Part shown: positions 44,118 to 52,627 of the stretch, one piece after another | How the letters are laid out: each line of letters starts with the position of its first letter | Position numbering within the stretch: position 1 is the stretch's first letter | From: Microbacterium sp. H83 | GTDB taxonomy: Bacteria; Actinomycetota; Actinomycetes; Actinomycetales; Microbacteriaceae | Direction of reading: 5' to 3' | DNA length: 64,000 nt | Assembly: GCF_001650405.1 (NCBI RefSeq) | Contig: NZ_LWCU01000006.1 | Span: 17,003 to 81,002, forward strand | The notes under the pieces: model-generated | The model's database searches: none | What the model saw: the letters and a program-made list of their open reading frames with translations, nothing else | What the model was told of the DNA's origin: nothing | Program-made: the position numbers and the translations under genes

Positions 44118-45239
44118 TCAGGCCTCGTAGGGAGCCAGCACGACCTCGACGCGCTGGAACTCCTTGAGATCCGAGTAGCCGGTGGTCGCCATCGACTTGC
44201 GGAGGGCGCCGATCAGGTTCGCCGTCCCGTCGGCGACGGGCGCGGGTCCGTACAGGATCTCCTCGAGCGTCCCGATGCCGCCGACCTCGACCCGACGGCC
44301 ACGGGGGAGCTTCGGGTGGTGGGCCTCGGGGCCCCAGTGGAAGCCGCGACCGGGCGCGTCGGTGGCACGGGCGAGGGCGACGCCGAGCATGACGGCGTCG
44401 GCGCCCATCGCGAGCGCCTTCACGACGTCTCCGGACGTGCCGACGCCTCCGTCTGCGATGACGTGCACGTACCGTCCGCCCGACTCGTCGAGGTAGTCGC
44501 GGCGGGCGGCCGCGACATCGGAGACGGCCGTCGCCATCGGGGCGTGGATGCCGAGGGTCGCGCGGGTCGTCGACGCCGCTCCCCCGCCGAACCCGACGAG
44601 CACGCCGGCCGCGCCCGTGCGCATGAGGTGCAGGGCCGCGGTGTAGGTCGCGGCGCCGCCGACGATGACCGGCACGTCGAGGTCGTAGATGAACTTCTTG
44701 AGGTTCAGCGGCTCGTCGACGCTGGACACGTGCTCGGCCGACACGGTGGTGCCGCGAATCACGAACAGATCGACGCCCGCGGCCGCGACGGTGTCGTAGA
44801 ACTCCTGCGTGCGCTGCGGGGTCAGGGAGCCGGCGACCGTGACCCCGGCCTCACGGATCTCGGCGAGGCGCTGCGTGATGAGCGCGGGCTTGATCGGCTC
44901 GGAGTACAGCTGCTGCATCCGCACCGTCGCCTTGTCGTCGCTGAGACCGGCGATCTCGGCGAGCAGCGGCTCCGGGTTCTCGTACCGGGTCCACAGGCCC
45001 TCGAGGTCGAGGACGCCGAGGCCGCCGAGCTGTCCGAGCATGATCGCGGTCTGCGGGCTGACGACGGAGTCCATGGGCGCGCCGAGCACCGGGATGCCGA
45101 AGCCGAAGGCATCGATCGTCCATGCGGTCGACACGTCCTCCGGGTTCCGCGTGCGCCGCGAGGGCACCACCGCGATGTCGTCGAACGTGTACGCGCGACG
45201 CGCGCGCTTGCCTCGGCCCAGCTCGATCTCCATGGTCAC
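44118..45239 (-). CDS. guaB3: GuaB3-family IMP dehydrogenase paralogue
   Basis: A 373-residue (βα)8-barrel of the IMPDH/GMPR superfamily without CBS domains. The canonical active-site loop GxGPGSxCTTR reads GFGGGAASTTR, so the catalytic Cys is Ser223. The Mycobacterium GuaB3 likewise lacks the Cys in this loop. The flap RGFHWGPEAHHPKLPRG is also unlike true IMPDH. Its biochemical role in actinobacteria is unsettled; it is not a replacement for guaB, which is intact at 55207. The GTG start lies 6 nt after TAGTCT, so the transcript is leaderless; it probably continues into SURF1. Confidence 0.92.
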   Translation of the reverse strand: MTMEIELGRGKRARRAYTFDDIAVVPSRRTRNPEDVSTAWTIDAFGFGIPVLGAPMDSVVSPQTAIMLGQLGGLGVLDLEGLWTRYENPEPLLAEIAGLSDDKATVRMQQLYSEPIKPALITQRLAEIREAGVTVAGSLTPQRTQEFYDTVAAAGVDLFVIRGTTVSAEHVSSVDEPLNLKKFIYDLDVPVIVGGAATYTAALHLMRTGAAGVLVGFGGGAASTTRATLGIHAPMATAVSDVAAARRDYLDESGGRYVHVIADGGVGTSGDVVKALAMGADAVMLGVALARATDAPGRGFHWGPEAHHPKLPRGRRVEVGGIGTLEEILYGPAPVADGTANLIGALRKSMATTGYSDLKEFQRVEVVLAPYEA

Positions 45240-45245
45240 CCCACC

Positions 45246-45251
45246 AGACTA
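45246..45251 (-). promoter_or_regulatory. -10 box of leaderless guaB3
   Basis: TAGTCT on the reverse strand, 6 nt before the GTG at 45239. Confidence 0.6.
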
Positions 45252-45307
45252 CCGGGCGCGCGGTGCGCTCATCGGCTGGGAGACTGGAAGGGAGATCGGG
45301 AGGCAGC

Positions 45308-46390
45308 ATGCCAGCGGATGCCGTGGAGGTCGCCGTCGTCGGCGGCGGGGTGATGGGGCTCGCGACCGCCTGGGAGCTGGCCTCCCGCGGCCTCCGACCG
45401 GTGGTGTTCGAGCGGTTCGCCCGGGGCCACCGGCACGGAGCATCGCATGGGGCGACGCGCAACTTCAACAACGCCTACGACGAGGATCACTACCTCGACC
45501 TGCTCGTGCGGGCGCACGAGGGCTGGCTCCGACTCGGCTCGGTCGACGGCGAGCCGCTGCTGCGCCTGCACGGTCTCGTGACGCACGGGGAGGTCGGGAT
45601 CGCGGCGATCGAGCGCCTCCTCGTCGAGCGCGGCATCCACGCCGAGCTGCTCTCGTCCCGCGAGGCGGCATCGCGATGGGCGGGAATGCGGTTCGACGGC
45701 GAGGTGCTGTTCTCGCGCGACGCCGGGGTCGCACGAGCATCCGCCGCCCTCCTCGAGCTCGAGCGGCGCATCGTCGCCGCCGACGGCGAGGTGCGCTGGG
45801 AGACGCCGGTGCTCGGCATCCGCGAGACCGACTCTGGCGTCGACCTCGAGCTCGCGGGGCGGGCGGTGCACGCCGACGTGGCCGTCGTCACCGTCGGCGC
45901 CTGGACGGAGCGGATGCTCCCGTCGATGCGGCTGCCCCGTCTCACGGTCACGGAGGAGTTCCCCGCGCACTTCCGCCCGATCGACGGTTCGGACTGGCCG
46001 TCGTTCAACCACTACGTCACTCCGGATGCCTACCCCGCCACCGTCTACGGCATGCCCACCCCGGGAGAGGGCGTGAAGGTCGGCTTCCATCGGGTCGGCG
46101 ACGAGGTCGACCCGGATGCGCGGCCGCACGCCGTGACGCATGCCGCCGCGCTCTCCGACTACGTGCGCGAGTGGATGCCGGGGCTCGACCCGGCATCCGC
46201 CGTGCCCATCAGCTGCACGTACACGTCCACCGACGACAGCGCGTTCGTGCTCGACCGCCGCGGCCGCATCGTGGTGGGTGCGGGGTTCTCCGGACACGGC
46301 TTCAAGTTCGCCCCCGGCATCGGCGCCGCGCTCGCGGATCTCGCGGTCGACCCGTCGGCGCTCGCCGCACCGGCGTTCCGCCTGATGTGA
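45308..46390 (+). CDS. FAD-dependent oxidoreductase, monomeric sarcosine oxidase / MTOX-like
   Basis: A 360-residue DAO-family flavoenzyme. It has the N-terminal Rossmann motif VVGGGVMGLATAWELASRG, SHGATRNFN near the flavin, and the C-terminal GFSGHGFKFAPGIG loop. Cys303 in SCTYTSTDDSAFVLD sits where sarcosine oxidase binds FAD covalently (C-x-Y-T). It should oxidise an N-methylated or secondary amine with release of H2O2; the substrate is unknown. GGGAGG precedes the ATG. It converges on the ABC-F gene with only 10 nt between. Confidence 0.88.
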   Translation: MPADAVEVAVVGGGVMGLATAWELASRGLRPVVFERFARGHRHGASHGATRNFNNAYDEDHYLDLLVRAHEGWLRLGSVDGEPLLRLHGLVTHGEVGIAAIERLLVERGIHAELLSSREAASRWAGMRFDGEVLFSRDAGVARASAALLELERRIVAADGEVRWETPVLGIRETDSGVDLELAGRAVHADVAVVTVGAWTERMLPSMRLPRLTVTEEFPAHFRPIDGSDWPSFNHYVTPDAYPATVYGMPTPGEGVKVGFHRVGDEVDPDARPHAVTHAAALSDYVREWMPGLDPASAVPISCTYTSTDDSAFVLDRRGRIVVGAGFSGHGFKFAPGIGAALADLAVDPSALAAPAFRLM

Positions 46391-46400
46391 CCACGGCCGG

Positions 46401-48089
46401 TCAGCGGGCCCTGGCCACTCTCCGCTCGTCCCAGACGGGCTCGTCCGACTCGTACACGTCGCCGTCGGATCCGAACACGAGGAATCGATCGAACGAGCGC
46501 GCGAACCACCGGTCGTGGGTCACCGCGAGCACGGTGCCGTCGAAGCGGGCGAGCGCCTCCTCGAGGGCCTCCGCGGATTCGAGGTCGAGGTTGTCCGTCG
46601 GCTCGTCGAGGAGCAGCAGGGACGCCCCGGACAGCTCGAGCAGCAGCACCTGGAACCGGGCCTGCTGCCCTCCCGAGAGGGACTCGAACGTCTGCTGCGC
46701 CTGCTTCACGAGGCCGTAGCGGTCGAGGGCCGAGCTCGCGGCGTCGCGCGGCATGCCCGCCCGCCGCTCGTCTCCGCGGTGCAGGATCTCGAGGAGAGTG
46801 CGACCGACGAACTCGGGATGCGCATGCGTCTGGGCGAACAGGCCCGGCGCGACCCGCGACCCGAGCACGGCGCGCCCCGAGTGCGAGACCTCGTCGAGCT
46901 GCTCGCCCGTCGAGGTGACGTGGCCGAGCGTCGGATCGGGATCGCTGCCGCCCCGCGCCAGAAGGCGCAGGAAGTGCGACTTGCCCGAGCCGTTCGAGCC
47001 GAGCACGGCCACGCGGTCGCCGTACCAGACCTCGGCGTCGAACGGCCGCATGAGGCCGGTCAGCTCCAGTCGCTCGACGACGACGGCGCGCTTGCCGGTG
47101 CGCGATCCGCGGAGCCGCATGTCGAAGTCCTGCGACGGCGGTCGCTCCTCGGGAGGTCCGGCGTCCTCGAAGCGGCGCAGCCGTGTCTGGGCCGCCTGAT
47201 ACCGCGAGGCGAACCCGTCGTTCGCCGAGGCCTTGACCTTCAGCGTCGCCACGAGCACCCGCAGCTTCTCGTGCTGCTCGTCCCAGCGCCGCCGGAGCTC
47301 GTCCAGCCTGTCCATGCGGTCGCTGCGCGCCTGCGTGTACGTCGAGAAGCCCCCGCCGTGCACCCACGCCGCGGCTCCCGCTCCCCCGGGCTCGAGCGTG
47401 ATCAGCCGGTCGACGGCGTTCGCCAGCAGCTCACGGTCGTGCGACACGAGGAGCACGGTCTTGGGCGTCTGCCGCAGCTGCTCCTCGAGCCACCGCTTGG
47501 CGGGGACGTCGAGGTAGTTGTCCGGCTCGTCGAGCAGCAGCACCTCGTCGGGGCCCCGGAGGAGTGCCTCGAGGGCGAGTCGCTTCTGCTCGCCGCCGGA
47601 GAGGGTCGTGAGCTCGCGGAAGCGGGCGCGCTCGAACGGCACGCCGAGCGCGGCGACCGTGCACTGGTCCCAGACCGTCTCGTGCTCGTACCCGCCCGCA
47701 TCCGCGTACTCCGCGATCGCGGAGGCGTAGGCCATCTGCGTGTCGTGCTCGTCGCGCTCGATCAGCGCGTCCTCCGCCTCGACGAGCGCCAGCGCCGCCA
47801 GACGGATCCGCCGCGGCGCGACCCTCGTGAGCAGCTCGTGGACGGTCTCCCCCGCCTCGCCGTGACCGACGAACTGATCCATCACGCCGAGGCCGCCGTC
47901 GATCGTCACCACGCCGGCGTCGGGGGCGAGATCTCTGCGGATGATCCGCAGCAGCGTCGTCTTCCCCGCCCCGTTCGGTCCGATCAGTGCGCTCGTCGAC
48001 CCCGTCCCCACCCGGAACGTCACCTCGTCGAGAAGCGGTCTGCCGTCCGGCAGGGTCAGCGAGATCCCTGCGACATCGATGTATCCCAC
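46401..48089 (-). CDS. ABC-F family ATP-binding protein
   Basis: A 562-residue soluble protein with two ATPase domains and no membrane helices. Domain 1: GPNGAGKTTL, LSGGEQKRLAL, LLLDEPDNYLD; domain 2: GSNGSGKSHFL, LSGGQQARFQV, LLLDEPTDNLD. The linker (about residues 255-320) is helical and charged, as in translation factors of this class. Both Walker B motifs keep Glu. ABC-F proteins act on ribosomes, as antibiotic-protection or translation-rescue factors. The N-terminal DYLD-type segment is DNYLD rather than the usual TNHLD. The start is GTG after GGAAGGACGG. Subfamily and drug specificity cannot be told. Confidence 0.93.
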   Translation of the reverse strand: MGYIDVAGISLTLPDGRPLLDEVTFRVGTGSTSALIGPNGAGKTTLLRIIRRDLAPDAGVVTIDGGLGVMDQFVGHGEAGETVHELLTRVAPRRIRLAALALVEAEDALIERDEHDTQMAYASAIAEYADAGGYEHETVWDQCTVAALGVPFERARFRELTTLSGGEQKRLALEALLRGPDEVLLLDEPDNYLDVPAKRWLEEQLRQTPKTVLLVSHDRELLANAVDRLITLEPGGAGAAAWVHGGGFSTYTQARSDRMDRLDELRRRWDEQHEKLRVLVATLKVKASANDGFASRYQAAQTRLRRFEDAGPPEERPPSQDFDMRLRGSRTGKRAVVVERLELTGLMRPFDAEVWYGDRVAVLGSNGSGKSHFLRLLARGGSDPDPTLGHVTSTGEQLDEVSHSGRAVLGSRVAPGLFAQTHAHPEFVGRTLLEILHRGDERRAGMPRDAASSALDRYGLVKQAQQTFESLSGGQQARFQVLLLELSGASLLLLDEPTDNLDLESAEALEEALARFDGTVLAVTHDRWFARSFDRFLVFGSDGDVYESDEPVWDERRVARAR

Positions 48090-48158
48090 AGCGCGTGGCC
48101 GTCCTTCCGCCCGCGTGGCGAGCCGATCAGGATATCAGCACGCGGGCGCGCGGGCGAG

Positions 48159-49946
48159 TCAGCCGGAACGGGGGACGATCGTGATCGCCTCGGTCCGCGG
48201 CGCGGTGGGCAGCAGGATGCGGAACTCCGTGCCCACGCTCTCCTTGCTCGTGACATCCATCGACCCGCCGTGCGCGAGGACGATCGCGCGGGTGATCGTG
48301 AGGCCCAGCCCGACACCCGGCACCGCGTTGCGCGTCGCCGTCGAGGCGCGGAAGAAGCGCGTGAAGAGCATGCCCTGCTCGTCCTCCGGGATGCCGACGC
48401 CGGTGTCGCGCACCGCGATCTCGACACCGCCATCCGCCTCGCGCACGCTCGCGGTGACCCGCCCTCCGGCAGGCGTGAACTTGATCGCGTTCGAGAGCAG
48501 GTTGTCGAGCGCCTGCCCGATGCGGCCGGCGTCGAGCACGAGGCGCACGGGCGACTCCGGCACGTCCGCGACGAGCTCGATGCCCTCGCGCTGCGCGTGC
48601 GGGCCCGACGACACGACGGCTGTGCGCACGAGGTCGGCGAGGTCGGCTTCGCCGCGCTCGAGCGGGAACCTGCCGGACTCGACCTGAGCGGTGAAGAGCA
48701 GATCCCCGACGAGGTTGAGCAGGCGCTGCGCATTGCGCTCGATGATGCCGACGAACTCCCGCTGGTCGTCGGTCAGCGGCTGGCCCGGATCGTTCTGGAG
48801 CAGGTCGAGGAATCCGATGATCGCGCTGAGCGGCGTGCGGAGCTCGTGGGAGATCATGCCCACGAACTCGTCCTTCATCCGAGCGACCTCGACCGCCTTC
48901 GTCTCGTCCGTGATCACGAGGAGATAGCCGTGCCGCGCCCCCGACGAGTCCTGGTACGGCGACACCGTGACCCGTGCCGGCACGGACGACCGCCCGACCG
49001 TCAGCACGTCGACGTCCGCGAGCACCGAGCGCCCGGAGTCCGCCTCGTCGAACAGCGCGCGCAGTCCCGGGTGCACCTCGTTCGCCGACCGCACCGCACC
49101 GCTGTCGGCGAACTGCGTGAGCATCGACGGCTCGAAGAACCGATCGATCCGCACCCCGTCGAGCGCGTCGTCGACGGGCATCCCGAGCAGCCGCACGGCG
49201 CCGGGGTTCCAGGCGGTGATGATGCCGCAGTTGTCGGTCGCGACGACGGCCTGACCCGTGATCGAGTTCCACAGACTGGTGAACGACTCGGTGAGCGTCC
49301 GGTACTGCGTCTCGCTCGCCCGCAGTCGCTCGAGGATGGTCTCGTTGGCGGCGAGGGCCGCGGAGCGCTCGGCGACATGACCCTCGGCCTGCGAGGTGCG
49401 GAAGCGCTGCTGCCGCGAGAGCTCGTTGACGATGGCGCCGACGGTCGCGAAGACGAGGGGGCCGATCACGCCGCGGAGCCACGCGAGGGCGTCCTCCGGC
49501 GGATCGAAGAGGTTGGGCATCAGCAGGGCGATCGAGGTGAGGACGCCGACGATGAAGACGTAGCGGATGCCGGGGGCGGCCGCGATCCAGATGACGGGCA
49601 GCAGGACGAGCGACGAGAACAGCGACGAGGCGCCGTCGGTGCCCGCACGGAGCGCCCCGATCGCGAGGATGTCGACCATCGGGATCATCATCACGAGCCA
49701 GCCGTCGTAGCGGCCTCGCGCCGCGAACACCGCGGCCAGCACCGTCATCGCGCCGACCCCGCCGATCCCGGCGATCGCGGCGGCGATGTTCGTCATCGGG
49801 AAATCGGGGATCACCGCGATCAGCAGTGCGGAGATCGCGACCGCGATCGCGGTCGGCCCCTGCTTCATCAGCGGCGTGGGATTGTCGAAGAACCTCCGCC
49901 AGCCGCGCTCGAGCGTCGCGGACGCGATCGTCGTCGTCGTGGTCAT
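48159..49946 (-). CDS. Membrane PAS sensor histidine kinase
   Basis: A 595-residue kinase with six hydrophobic helices in residues 30-175, a coiled-coil stretch (about 178-215), a PAS domain (about 215-350; TDNCGIITAWNPGAVRLLG), HisKA with phospho-His near 367 (MISHELRTPLSAIIGFLD), and an HATPase with N box (DNLLSNAIKFTP), DTGVGIPEDE and GLGLTITRAIV. It is the last of seven overlapping genes; its ATG overlaps the stop of the stand-alone receiver (ATGA). It probably phosphorylates that receiver and/or the receiver-PIG-L fusion that opens the operon. The stimulus may be sensed within the membrane, as no large external domain is present. Confidence 0.93.
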   Translation of the reverse strand: MTTTTTIASATLERGWRRFFDNPTPLMKQGPTAIAVAISALLIAVIPDFPMTNIAAAIAGIGGVGAMTVLAAVFAARGRYDGWLVMMIPMVDILAIGALRAGTDGASSLFSSLVLLPVIWIAAAPGIRYVFIVGVLTSIALLMPNLFDPPEDALAWLRGVIGPLVFATVGAIVNELSRQQRFRTSQAEGHVAERSAALAANETILERLRASETQYRTLTESFTSLWNSITGQAVVATDNCGIITAWNPGAVRLLGMPVDDALDGVRIDRFFEPSMLTQFADSGAVRSANEVHPGLRALFDEADSGRSVLADVDVLTVGRSSVPARVTVSPYQDSSGARHGYLLVITDETKAVEVARMKDEFVGMISHELRTPLSAIIGFLDLLQNDPGQPLTDDQREFVGIIERNAQRLLNLVGDLLFTAQVESGRFPLERGEADLADLVRTAVVSSGPHAQREGIELVADVPESPVRLVLDAGRIGQALDNLLSNAIKFTPAGGRVTASVREADGGVEIAVRDTGVGIPEDEQGMLFTRFFRASTATRNAVPGVGLGLTITRAIVLAHGGSMDVTSKESVGTEFRILLPTAPRTEAITIVPRSG

Positions 49947-50290
49947 CGCGGCACGGCCTGCAGGATCCTGCGCAGGTCGGCCCCGCGGATCGGCTTGGGC
50001 AGCGCCGCATCCGCCGACGGATAGTCCGCGACATCGAGCACCGAGCTGACGATGAGAAAGCAGCCGGGGAAGCGGCCCTGCACGAGGCGGGCGCAGTCGC
50101 GTCCGGAGATGCCGGGCAGCAGAAGGTCGATGATGGCGACGACGGGAGAGATGCCGGGGAACGCCGCGATCGCGGACTCGGCGTCGGCCGCCGCGAAGAC
50201 GTCGAACCCCTCCCGTTCGAGGTGGCGGCGGAGCAGCGCGGTCTGATCCGCGTCGTCCTCGACGATCAGCGCCAGCGGCGAAGCGCTCAT
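49943..50290 (-). CDS. Stand-alone response-regulator receiver
   Basis: A 115-residue CheY-like domain without an output domain. Acidic pocket Glu11-Asp12-Asp13, phospho-acceptor Asp55 (IIDLLLPG), Ser82 at the switch position and Lys99 in PKP are present. Its start overlaps the stop of the 47-residue membrane peptide (ATGA), and its stop overlaps the histidine kinase start. With no DNA-binding part, it must act through protein contacts or phosphotransfer, perhaps toward the glycan-synthesis proteins of the operon. Confidence 0.92.
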   Translation of the reverse strand: MSASPLALIVEDDADQTALLRRHLEREGFDVFAAADAESAIAAFPGISPVVAIIDLLLPGISGRDCARLVQGRFPGCFLIVSSVLDVADYPSADAALPKPIRGADLRRILQAVPR

Positions 50291-50430
50291 CGCAGCAGCA
50301 GCTCTCGCACCACCACGATGACCACGACGACGCCGAGGGAGATCAGCGCCTGCGGGATGAGCCGCTTCTCACGGCGGGCGTCCGCGGCGATCTCCTGCTC
50401 CTCCGCGCTGCGCGAGAGTGGTTCCGTCAT
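50287..50430 (-). CDS. 47-residue single-pass membrane peptide in the glycan/two-component operon
   Basis: An uninterrupted 47-codon frame (MTEPLSRSAEEQEIAADARR, then a hydrophobic helix at residues 26-42, ending RELLLR). Its ATG overlaps the glycosyltransferase stop and its TGA overlaps the receiver start, both as ATGA, which strongly supports translation. The charged N-terminus should face the cytoplasm. No family is recognised. The position between a membrane glycosyltransferase and a receiver suggests a small regulatory or scaffold subunit, by inference. A gene of this size is easily missed by annotation. Confidence 0.75.
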   Translation of the reverse strand: MTEPLSRSAEEQEIAADARREKRLIPQALISLGVVVVIVVVRELLLR

Positions 50431-51914
50431 GCGTCGACCCGTCCGACCTTCTCGGTCTTGATCCAGGCGGCGTCAGCGCGACGCCACTCCTTGATGTACG
50501 AGTCCACGGTGATCGCGCAGAGCAGCGAACCGTAGCCGCACACGTACAGCAGCAGGCCGGCGAAGAAGCGTCCGCCGGGCAGCGGCTCGACCGCGCGGGC
50601 GAGCCAGATGCCGAGCATCGAGATCGGGCCCCAGAGGTAGAAGATCACGGCCCACACGAACGTCGTCTCGTCCGTCAGGGAGAGGCCCAGCAGGTTCAGC
50701 CCGTCTTCGAAGGCCCAGGGGAACAGCGCGATGGCCATGAGGATCAGGGCGCCGAGGCCGGGGAACATCAGGGCCTCGCGCCAGGACTGCCGTCCGATCC
50801 GCGGATCGAGCTGCACCGAGTACAGCATCGAGAAGAGGTAGATGCACGCCGCGGCGATCCACATGAACCGGAACACGAACTCGGCGATGTCGCTGTGCAG
50901 GAGCAGCAGGATCAGCAGGGCCGTCGCGGCGAGGATCATGAACGCGGGCAGCAGCAGGATGGTGAACCACCCCAGTCCGAACGCGAAGCTGCCCAGGTTG
51001 TGGTCGGGGCTCGGGCGGAACCAGAGCTTGCGGTAGATCGAGGTGAGCTGCACGTTGCCGCGAGCCCAGCGCAGACGCTGCTTCCAGAGGCTGTCGATCG
51101 TGCGGGGCTCCTCCGCGAGCACCACCGCGTGCGGTTCGAAGACCATCCGTCGGCCCGCCAGCTGACCCTCGAACGTCGTCATCGTGTCCTCGGCGAGCGT
51201 CCCGGTGGGGATGCGGCCGCCGATCGCCTCGAGGTTCGCCCGCGAGTGCAGCTGCGCGCCGCCCGCGAGGCAGGCGATGGCACCGCCGACGTTCTGGGTG
51301 CGGCGGGCCGAGAGCTGACCGATGACGTACTCGATCGCGATGAAGCGGGTCAGATAGTTGCGGTCGCGACTGCCCTCGGCGATGTAGGCGGTCACGGCCC
51401 CGACCTTCTCGTCGGCGAGGTGACGGCTCATCTTCCGCAGCGAGTCACGGGCGAAGATGACGTCGGCGTCCATGATGAGGACCGCCTCGGTCCAGTCGTC
51501 CGCGAGGACGACGTCGAGGCCATGGTTGAGGGTGTGCGCCTTGCCCTGGCCGCCCTTGTCCCGTCGCAGGTGCACGACGCGACCCGGATACGCCTGGGCC
51601 TTCGCGGCGACCACCTCCGGGGTGTCGTCGGTGGACGCGTCGTCGATCACGAAGATCCGCAGCCGGTCGGCCGGATACTCCAGCTGCAGCAGCCGCTCGA
51701 TCGCCTGCCCGAGCACGAGGCCCTCGTTCCAGGCGGGGATGAGGACGGCGATCCGAGGGTGGTGCGGCGCCGCGCTGCCGTAGTGGTTGCGGAACGCGTG
51801 GATGGGCAGCGCGAGGTACTGCAGGCCGGTGTTGATGACCGGGAGCGTGCCGACGAAGACGCAGATGAGGAGGATCACGACGACGACCGTCTCGATCCAG
51901 GTGAGGTCGGGCAT
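50427..51914 (-). CDS. Membrane-bound family 2 glycosyltransferase (processive, NodC/IcaA-like)
   Basis: A 495-residue enzyme with an N-terminal helix (about 8-30), a cytoplasmic GT-A domain and four to five C-terminal helices (about 320-475). Motifs of processive polysaccharide synthases are present: VLIPAWNEG, the first Asp in FVIDDASTDDT, MDADVIF (DxD), EDTMTT and QRLRWARGN (Q-x-x-R-W). Such enzymes make β-linked GlcNAc or similar polymers and export them through the membrane. A PIG-L deacetylase domain in the same operon fits a GlcNAc-containing product. Start and stop overlap both neighbours. The sugar specificity is inference. Confidence 0.9.
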   Translation of the reverse strand: MPDLTWIETVVVVILLICVFVGTLPVINTGLQYLALPIHAFRNHYGSAAPHHPRIAVLIPAWNEGLVLGQAIERLLQLEYPADRLRIFVIDDASTDDTPEVVAAKAQAYPGRVVHLRRDKGGQGKAHTLNHGLDVVLADDWTEAVLIMDADVIFARDSLRKMSRHLADEKVGAVTAYIAEGSRDRNYLTRFIAIEYVIGQLSARRTQNVGGAIACLAGGAQLHSRANLEAIGGRIPTGTLAEDTMTTFEGQLAGRRMVFEPHAVVLAEEPRTIDSLWKQRLRWARGNVQLTSIYRKLWFRPSPDHNLGSFAFGLGWFTILLLPAFMILAATALLILLLLHSDIAEFVFRFMWIAAACIYLFSMLYSVQLDPRIGRQSWREALMFPGLGALILMAIALFPWAFEDGLNLLGLSLTDETTFVWAVIFYLWGPISMLGIWLARAVEPLPGGRFFAGLLLYVCGYGSLLCAITVDSYIKEWRRADAAWIKTEKVGRVDA

Positions 51915-52627
51915 CAGGGCTCCTCCGTCCCGTCGAGCAGAGCGGCGACGCGCGTGTAGCGGCCGACGTCCGCGGCGAGGTGGCTGTCGGTGGACGCCAC
52001 CACTTCTGCGCCTGCCGCGCGCAGAGCACGCAGCGACGGGATGCCGGGGCACCCCCACTTCTCGTTGACCTCGACGAGCGTGTCGGTCTCCGCCGCGGCG
52101 CGCGCCCAGGCGGCGGTGCGTTCGGGGCCGAGATCGTCCTCGGAGAGGCCGATCTTGGGCAGGATCGAGAAGCAGTGCGCCAGCTGGTTGCCCGGGTGCT
52201 TCCGCATGGTCGCGATGGTCGCCGACACCAGCTGGTCGAGCACGTCATCGCGCGACCAGCCCTCGGCCATCCGCTCGCGCACGGCGGTCGGTCCGAGGGG
52301 TCCGTCCGTGCCGGGGAACTGGTGGTCGGCGATCAGGATGCGGTCGATCCCCGTCGGGAGAGCGGGGATGTCCAGCTCGCCCGAGGCGTCGAGGATCTTG
52401 GCCTCGACGCCCGTGAGCACGGTGAGCCCCTCGGGGACCCGCAGCGCGCGTACGGCGGCGAGATACTCCGGCACCCAGTCGGTCGAGCGCCGCACGTGAT
52501 CGACCAGTCGCAGCGTGGTCAGCCCGGCGTCGACGGCGGCCGCCACGTTCTCCGCGAGCGTCGAGACGGCGTCGTCCGAGAACGTGGAGTGGACGTGGTG
52601 GTCGCCGAGCAGCGCCGCGTGCGTCAC
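51914..52627 (-). CDS. PHP-domain metal-dependent phosphoesterase
   Basis: A 237-residue PHP protein. The metal site is visible as GDHHVHSTFSDDA (N-terminus), LRLVDHVRR, the Glu of TGVEAKILD, ADHQFPG, LAHCF and STDSHLAADVG. The closest general type is histidinol-phosphatase/HisK-like or polymerase-type PHP phosphatases; a histidine pathway role is not suggested by the neighbours. It may remove phosphate from a sugar or signalling intermediate. GTG start overlaps the stop of the ATP-grasp gene, and its stop overlaps the glycosyltransferase ATG (TGATG). Confidence 0.85.
   Translation of the reverse strand: MTHAALLGDHHVHSTFSDDAVSTLAENVAAAVDAGLTTLRLVDHVRRSTDWVPEYLAAVRALRVPEGLTVLTGVEAKILDASGELDIPALPTGIDRILIADHQFPGTDGPLGPTAVRERMAEGWSRDDVLDQLVSATIATMRKHPGNQLAHCFSILPKIGLSEDDLGPERTAAWARAAAETDTLVEVNEKWGCPGIPSLRALRAAGAEVVASTDSHLAADVGRYTRVAALLDGTEEP

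Noticed and set aside
46515..50024. 1169-codon plus-strand frame opposite the ABC-F and histidine-kinase genes
   Set aside because: Antisense shadow of two genes with clear motifs; no recognisable folds or ribosome site of its own.
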